Both the position numbers and the translations under genes were made by a program. DNA of 64,000 bases from positions 310,001 to 374,000 of the forward strand of contig NZ_RFLX01000002.1 of assembly GCF_003696345.1 (NCBI RefSeq). The letters are read 5' to 3'. Source of the DNA: Teichococcus wenyumeiae. GTDB lineage: Bacteria > Pseudomonadota > Alphaproteobacteria > Acetobacterales > Acetobacteraceae. The notes below the pieces were generated by a model, which worked only from the letters and a program-made list of their open reading frames with translations, ran no database searches and was not told the DNA's origin. Within the stretch, counting starts at the first letter, position 1. Each line of letters starts with the position of its first letter. Positions 63,358-64,000 of the stretch are shown one piece after another.

Positions 63358-63388
63358 ATGGCGGGGTCCAGGGCGGCGCCACTGCCCT
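63358..63388 (-). repeat. Two-hairpin repeat, copy D, degenerate and inverted
   Basis: GGCGGGGTCCAGGGC followed by GCGCC and GCCCT keeps the start of the inverted repeat and a weakened hairpin 1 (AGGGC/GCCCT). Hairpin 2 is lost. It lies 24 bases after copy B in the opposite direction. Confidence 0.5.
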
Positions 63389-63485
63389 CTCCGCAGACAG
63401 ACCACCCTCACCTCTGCTATAGCCAGCCCATTATCCAGCGGCCTCCCCCCGGGCTGCTGGCGGATCAGGACGGATCTTTGCGCCC

Positions 63486-63977
63486 ATGCGCTTCCCGGGG
63501 GTTTTCGCTCTTCTCGCCTTGCTGCTGCTCACCGCCTGTGGCGGCGGGCGGGCCGTCACTGGCTCCGGTGCCGGCGGCTTCATGTGGTGCGTGCCCTATG
63601 CCCGCGCCGAATCCGGCATCCAGCTTGCGGGCGATGCCTGGGAATGGTGGGACGCCGCCGCCGGCCGCTATGCCCGCGGCGTGGTGCCGCGCCCCGGCAG
63701 CATCCTGGTGCTGCGCCGCACCTCCCGGCTGCGGGACGGGCACCTCTCGGTGGTCAGCCGCGTGGTGTCCTCGCGCGAGATCCGGGTGAACCATGCCAAC
63801 TGGGCCAATGGCGCCGCCAAGGGCCGCATCACGCAGGACCAGCCGGTGGTCGATGTCTCCCCTGGCAATGACTGGTCGCTGGTGCGGGTCTGGTATCCGC
63901 CGGTGAACAACCTGGGCGCGAGCAGCTATCCCGCCGCCGGCTTCATCTACCGCCAGCCGCTGATGGCGGCCCGCTAG
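63486..63977 (+). CDS. CHAP-domain lipoprotein (peptidoglycan amidase-like)
   Basis: This 163-residue protein has a signal with lipobox (LLLLTACG; Cys18) and a compact CHAP fold: the catalytic Cys in GFMWCVPYAR, the His in RDGHLSVV, and an Asn in VNHANWAN. CHAP enzymes cut peptide or amide bonds in cell-wall peptides. It is short for a full amidase and has no separate binding domain. Confidence 0.87.
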   Translation: MRFPGVFALLALLLLTACGGGRAVTGSGAGGFMWCVPYARAESGIQLAGDAWEWWDAAAGRYARGVVPRPGSILVLRRTSRLRDGHLSVVSRVVSSREIRVNHANWANGAAKGRITQDQPVVDVSPGNDWSLVRVWYPPVNNLGASSYPAAGFIYRQPLMAAR

Positions 63978-64000
63978 GGCGGCAAGGCTGCCCCGCCAAG

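Overview
This is a GC-rich alphaproteobacterial chromosome segment. Its gene content and style point to the Acetobacteraceae, probably a Roseomonas-like genus, but that is inference from gene content because no database was searched. The supporting signs are the PhyR/NepR/EcfG general stress response module, an alphaproteobacterial gene order mutM / enoyl-CoA hydratase / rpsT / dnaA, HWE-type histidine kinases, a type-2 heme A synthase, and very dense packing with many ATGA/GTGA stop-start overlaps. I saw no transposase, integrase, phage structural gene, CRISPR array or rRNA. This looks like core chromosome with few signs of gene transfer.

Layout. 1-2.8 kb: the end of a probable heme oxygenase and a bacteriophytochrome kinase with a fused receiver domain. 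2.9-6.1 kb: a Tim44-like protein, a small membrane protein, a lipid-kinase-like protein, and two small genes at the end of the glycolate oxidase run. 6.1-10.6 kb: glcD-glcE-glcF and rpmJ on the minus strand. 10.6-13.7 kb: oxyR diverging from ahpC-ahpD, with a 77-base C run between ahpC and ahpD and a candidate small RNA after ahpD. 13.7-17.5 kb: DinB-like and N-formylglutamate amidohydrolase-like genes, tRNA-Val, an Ldh-family oxidoreductase, lipB and tRNA-Leu. 17.5-25.1 kb: a malic enzyme/phosphotransacetylase fusion, a VWA protein with a membrane J-domain protein, and a galU-ugd-phosphohexomutase run that makes sugar nucleotides. 25.1-31.8 kb: PLP enzymes, an EamA transporter, hisF-hisE, a HIT protein and a SirB1-like protein. 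31.8-40.9 kb: an SH3 protein, a DsrE-like protein with moeB, small secreted proteins, typA, an XRE-Smr pair, and a TVP38-like protein with a glycosyltransferase. 41-48.3 kb: ctaA, a multi-PAS kinase, tldD, a GNAT protein and a secreted hydrolase. 48.4-53.3 kb: a KdgD-like dehydratase, a GntR regulator and a complete amino-acid-type ABC importer. 53.3-59 kb: a general stress response island (DUF1328, CsbD, PhyR, two ECF sigma factors, NepR, a HisKA_2 kinase, then a lipoprotein, a DUF883 protein and a holin-like protein). 59-64 kb: mutM, an enoyl-CoA hydratase, rpsT, dnaA and a CHAP lipoprotein, separated by a two-hairpin repeat.

How it works together. The stress island is self-contained. The kinase should phosphorylate PhyR, PhyR should then titrate NepR, and the freed sigma factor(s) would transcribe targets. 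Two EcfG-like promoter matches lie in front of csbD and the lipoprotein/DUF883/holin genes. The bacteriophytochrome at the left end is also an HWE kinase, so light or redox input to the same module is possible but unproven. OxyR-AhpC-AhpD forms a peroxide-response unit.

I found no clear new multi-gene system. The strongest non-gene signals are the 77-C tract flanked by imperfect 21-nt inverted arms (which may be a sequencing artefact), a compact small-RNA candidate with a CCUCCC loop, and an inverted-pair hairpin repeat whose copies show compensatory base changes.
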